NCBI GenBank assembly: GCA_015489265.1
Contig: WFZY01000019.1
Location: 1-7,890 of the forward strand
DNA: 7,890 nt
Source of the DNA: Flavobacteriaceae bacterium
Lineage (GTDB): Bacteria; Bacteroidota; Bacteroidia; Flavobacteriales; Flavobacteriaceae
Direction: 5' to 3'
This document shows, piece by piece, positions 5,674 through 7,890 of the stretch. The translations under genes and the position numbers were made by a program. The stretch's first letter is position 1. Every line of letters begins with the position of its first letter. The notes under the pieces are model-generated. The model was not told the origin of the DNA, did no database searches, and saw only the letters and a program-made list of their open reading frames with translations.

Positions 5674-6900
5674 ATGGTTAAATTGTTTAGACATCCGAAC
5701 AAAAAACAAGTTAAAGGACAGCAATGTTTAAATTGTGGCACATCACTTAAAGGCGATGAAAATTTTTGTCCGAATTGCGGGCAGAAAAATGACAAAAGAC
5801 GCGCCAATATTAAGCTTTTTTTTGCCGAATTTATAGATAATTTTGTGTCTTTGGATTCGCGCTTATTTCACACTATTAAAGCTTTGTTATTAAAACCTGA
5901 AATAGTACCGGACGCTTATATCAAAGGGCAACGCAAAACTTATATCAGTCCGTTCAGATTATTGATTATCAGTAGTTTACTTTATTTTGTCTTAAGCAAT
6001 TCTATTGATTTTATTCAAAATTTTATTGATGACAAACAACAAGAATTACCGGTTAAAGACCAACAAAAATATTCGTATCACAAGGCGGTTGATTCCATTA
6101 TCAAAACACAAAATTTGGTAAAGGTTTTTAATGCCGACACGGTTCCAGAAATAAAAAAAGACAGTATCTACAACGCTTTATTACAACTCAAATATAAGAA
6201 TAACGAAAATGCCATAGATGAAGCATTATCGCCTATGGTTAAACAGACCGCATTGGAAAAAATCTTTTATCAAAAAAAAATACGTTATAAAAAACTATTT
6301 AAAGTCAAAAAAATAGATGCCCGAAAATTTGAGCATTATAATTGGTTTAAAAAAATTCAAATTTTCATTAATGTTTTGACAGATGTCCGGTATAAAAACG
6401 CCGGTTTTGATAAGTTTGCAGACAGTATGGGTATCAAAAAATCGAAACTAAACCGGCATTTGTTTAATAAAGCAAAGGTTATCCGTGATTTGAACAATGA
6501 TGATATGAAAAAAGGACAACAAATAGAAAAGGATACAGTTTCCAAAATTTCCATTTCCTTGTTTTTTTGGTTGCCTGTCTTTACCCTGTTTTTTATGATA
6601 TTTTTTGCCGATTTTAAGTATAACTATACCGAATTTCTCATTTTGGTATTTTATCTACAGTCAGTCTTTTTTATGTTTTTAATTTTGTATCTCATGATTG
6701 ATTTAGTGACTGATTCAAAATGGGTCGTTATAAGCATTTTATCAGCATTTTTTGTGTATTTATGGATTTTTATCAAGCGGTTTTTTAAACAATCGTGGTT
6801 TTTGAGTTTTATCAAAACCCTATTTATTTCCGCCATTTACAGTATTATGGCTTGGTTTGGTTTTATGATTGTATTTTTCATAACATTGCTACTGACTTAA
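5674..6900 (+). CDS. Zinc-ribbon DUF3667 family membrane protein (first copy)
   Basis: This is a 408-residue protein of unknown function. A zinc ribbon opens it: C18-x2-C21 and C32-x2-C35 within CLNCGTSLKGDENFCPNCGQ. The DUF3667-like segment follows (FFAEFIDNF..DSRLFHTIKALLLKPE..YIKGQRKTYISPFRLL, about 49-97). One membrane span lies at about 93-112, then some 180 charged, mostly helical residues, then about four more spans (roughly 294-312, 321-344, 350-367, 377-405). The four cysteines suggest that the N-terminus is cytoplasmic, which would place the large loop in the periplasm (inference). YTEFLILVFYLQSVFF before the third span is a family-like motif. The start is the ATG at 5674; the upstream in-frame TTG at 5665 lies inside the -7 box. 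It overlaps the next gene by one base (TAATG) and is very Lys/Asn/Ile/Phe-rich. Confidence 0.82.
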   Translation: MVKLFRHPNKKQVKGQQCLNCGTSLKGDENFCPNCGQKNDKRRANIKLFFAEFIDNFVSLDSRLFHTIKALLLKPEIVPDAYIKGQRKTYISPFRLLIISSLLYFVLSNSIDFIQNFIDDKQQELPVKDQQKYSYHKAVDSIIKTQNLVKVFNADTVPEIKKDSIYNALLQLKYKNNENAIDEALSPMVKQTALEKIFYQKKIRYKKLFKVKKIDARKFEHYNWFKKIQIFINVLTDVRYKNAGFDKFADSMGIKKSKLNRHLFNKAKVIRDLNNDDMKKGQQIEKDTVSKISISLFFWLPVFTLFFMIFFADFKYNYTEFLILVFYLQSVFFMFLILYLMIDLVTDSKWVVISILSAFFVYLWIFIKRFFKQSWFLSFIKTLFISAIYSIMAWFGFMIVFFITLLLT

Positions 6901-7890
6901 TGTCTCAACCGGTTAAACATATTAACTGTCTCAATTGTGGTCGTCCGCTCAAAGGCGATGAAAATTTTTGTCCGTATTGCGGGCAGAAAAACGATGTACG
7001 TCCCTTGAGTATCTGGCTGTATTTCAATAATTTTCTGTCTAATTTTTTCAATTTTGACGGACGCATTTGGCGCACAATTATTTATCTGATTAAAGCACCC
7101 GGTAAAGTTCCGGCTGACTATATTTCCGGCAAACGAGTATCTTACAGCAATCCGTTTAAATTTTTGTTGCAAGTGAGTATTTTGTATTTTTTGTTAAGTG
7201 GATTGTTTAGCACTTTCTTTCATAAATCGACTTTAAAAATTGTTCATACCGATATAAGCGTATCTGAATCTAAAACGGACTATACAAAATATTTTGATTC
7301 CATTAATAACAAAACAAACTTTGTAGCACAATTAAAGAACCAAAGACTTGACAAGAATACAAAGGATAGCTTGTTACAAAATATAATAGAACACCAACCC
7401 AAAAATATTTCTTTTAAAAACGGAATAACTAAAATCGGGAATTTTAACTATGATGATTTACAAAATTATCTGCACCAAAAGGGTATTTATTATTCCTATT
7501 ATCCTGTTGTTAAGAATACAGAAAAATTTGAAAATCTGGGTTTTCTTCCAAAAATACTTGAACTTTATAAAGTGGTAGGCAATGATGTTTACAAAAACAT
7601 ATCCGACCATGAAACACTACAAAAAATCGGAATTAAAAATACATGGACAAATCAATTAGCGGTTAAATTTGCCAAACGCATTTACTTATTGTTTAAAGAT
7701 GCCGATTCGCGCAAACAGTTAAAAAAATCTATCATCTCCAAAATCAGTATGGCATTGTTTTTTATTTTGCCGGTACTGGCTCTGCTGTTTCAAGTTTTTT
7801 ATCCGAAAAGGCATACTTATACCGAGACATTGGTCTTTATATTTTACGTACAAAGTGTCTATTTTTTAGTTTTACTGGCAGAACTCATCG
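6900..7890 (+). CDS. Zinc-ribbon DUF3667 family membrane protein (second copy), 3' end off the window
   Basis: I translated 330 open codons from the ATG at 6900-6902 to the right edge. The layout matches the first copy: zinc ribbon C10-x2-C13 / C24-x2-C27 (CLNCGRPLKGDENFCPYCGQ), the segment NNFLSNFFNFDGRIWRTI, then YISGKRVSYSNPFKFLL, a first span at about 86-106, a loop of about 175 residues, SKISMALFFILPVLALLF as second span (about 280-298), and YTETLVFIFYVQSVYFLVLL as third. The remaining spans lie beyond the window. Its ATG shares the A of the first copy's TAA, so the two are surely co-transcribed and probably coupled. The ends align well with the first copy, but the central loop shows little obvious similarity, so these are paralogues that arose by tandem duplication and then diverged. 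Function unknown. Confidence 0.82.
   Translation, partial: MSQPVKHINCLNCGRPLKGDENFCPYCGQKNDVRPLSIWLYFNNFLSNFFNFDGRIWRTIIYLIKAPGKVPADYISGKRVSYSNPFKFLLQVSILYFLLSGLFSTFFHKSTLKIVHTDISVSESKTDYTKYFDSINNKTNFVAQLKNQRLDKNTKDSLLQNIIEHQPKNISFKNGITKIGNFNYDDLQNYLHQKGIYYSYYPVVKNTEKFENLGFLPKILELYKVVGNDVYKNISDHETLQKIGIKNTWTNQLAVKFAKRIYLLFKDADSRKQLKKSIISKISMALFFILPVLALLFQVFYPKRHTYTETLVFIFYVQSVYFLVLLAELI

Noticed and set aside
6897..7172. 91-codon minus-strand frame
   Set aside because: Antisense to the start of the second DUF3667 gene, which shows clear zinc-ribbon and membrane features shared with its neighbour.
1..7890. CRISPR array, insertion sequence or phage genes
   Set aside because: There are no regularly spaced direct repeats, transposase or phage-like reading frames in the window.

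Overview
The window reads as a chromosomal segment from a member of the Bacteroidota, most likely a flavobacterium. The DNA is AT-rich. Gene starts lack Shine-Dalgarno sequences and are preceded by A/T-rich leaders. The Bacteroidota-type -7 octamer TATATTTG (consensus TAnnTTTG) occurs upstream of four transcription units. The families DUF4290, DUF3667 and a PID-type C-terminal tail point the same way.

Layout. (1) Positions 1-950, minus strand: the formiminotransferase part of glutamate formimidoyltransferase (histidine breakdown), cut by the left edge. (2) Positions 1032-1428, plus strand: a CAU-anticodon tRNA with an unusual D arm, then an AT-rich inverted repeat lying across the promoter of a tiny secreted or membrane-anchored proline-rich protein with a PID-type C-terminus. 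(3) Positions 1441-1476: a 15-bp perfect hairpin, a bidirectional terminator whose loop carries the pgi stop codon. (4) Positions 1458-5584, minus strand: a likely co-directional unit running DUF493 - DUF4290 - murA - pgi. DUF4290 and murA overlap by one base (TAATG). The gaps before DUF4290 and before pgi share repeat modules, and the gap between murA and pgi also holds a decayed palindromic intergenic repeat. (5) Positions 5598-5667: two divergent -7 boxes. (6) Positions 5674-7890, plus strand: two tandem zinc-ribbon DUF3667 membrane proteins, also joined by a TAATG overlap, the second cut by the right edge.

How the genes fit together. MurA makes the first committed peptidoglycan precursor from UDP-GlcNAc. 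Pgi interconverts glucose-6-P and fructose-6-P, the latter being the entry to amino-sugar synthesis, so the minus-strand unit joins central sugar metabolism to wall synthesis, together with two small proteins of unknown role. Most of the window is ordinary housekeeping. The parts most worth a second look are the tandem DUF3667 pair (apparently leaderless, with zinc-ribbon DNA almost identical between copies but strongly diverged loops), the PID-tail mini-protein, the Asp-type (predicted fosfomycin-insensitive) MurA, the tRNA D-arm insertion, and the pgi stop codon inside the terminator loop. I see no CRISPR array, transposase, phage or defence genes.
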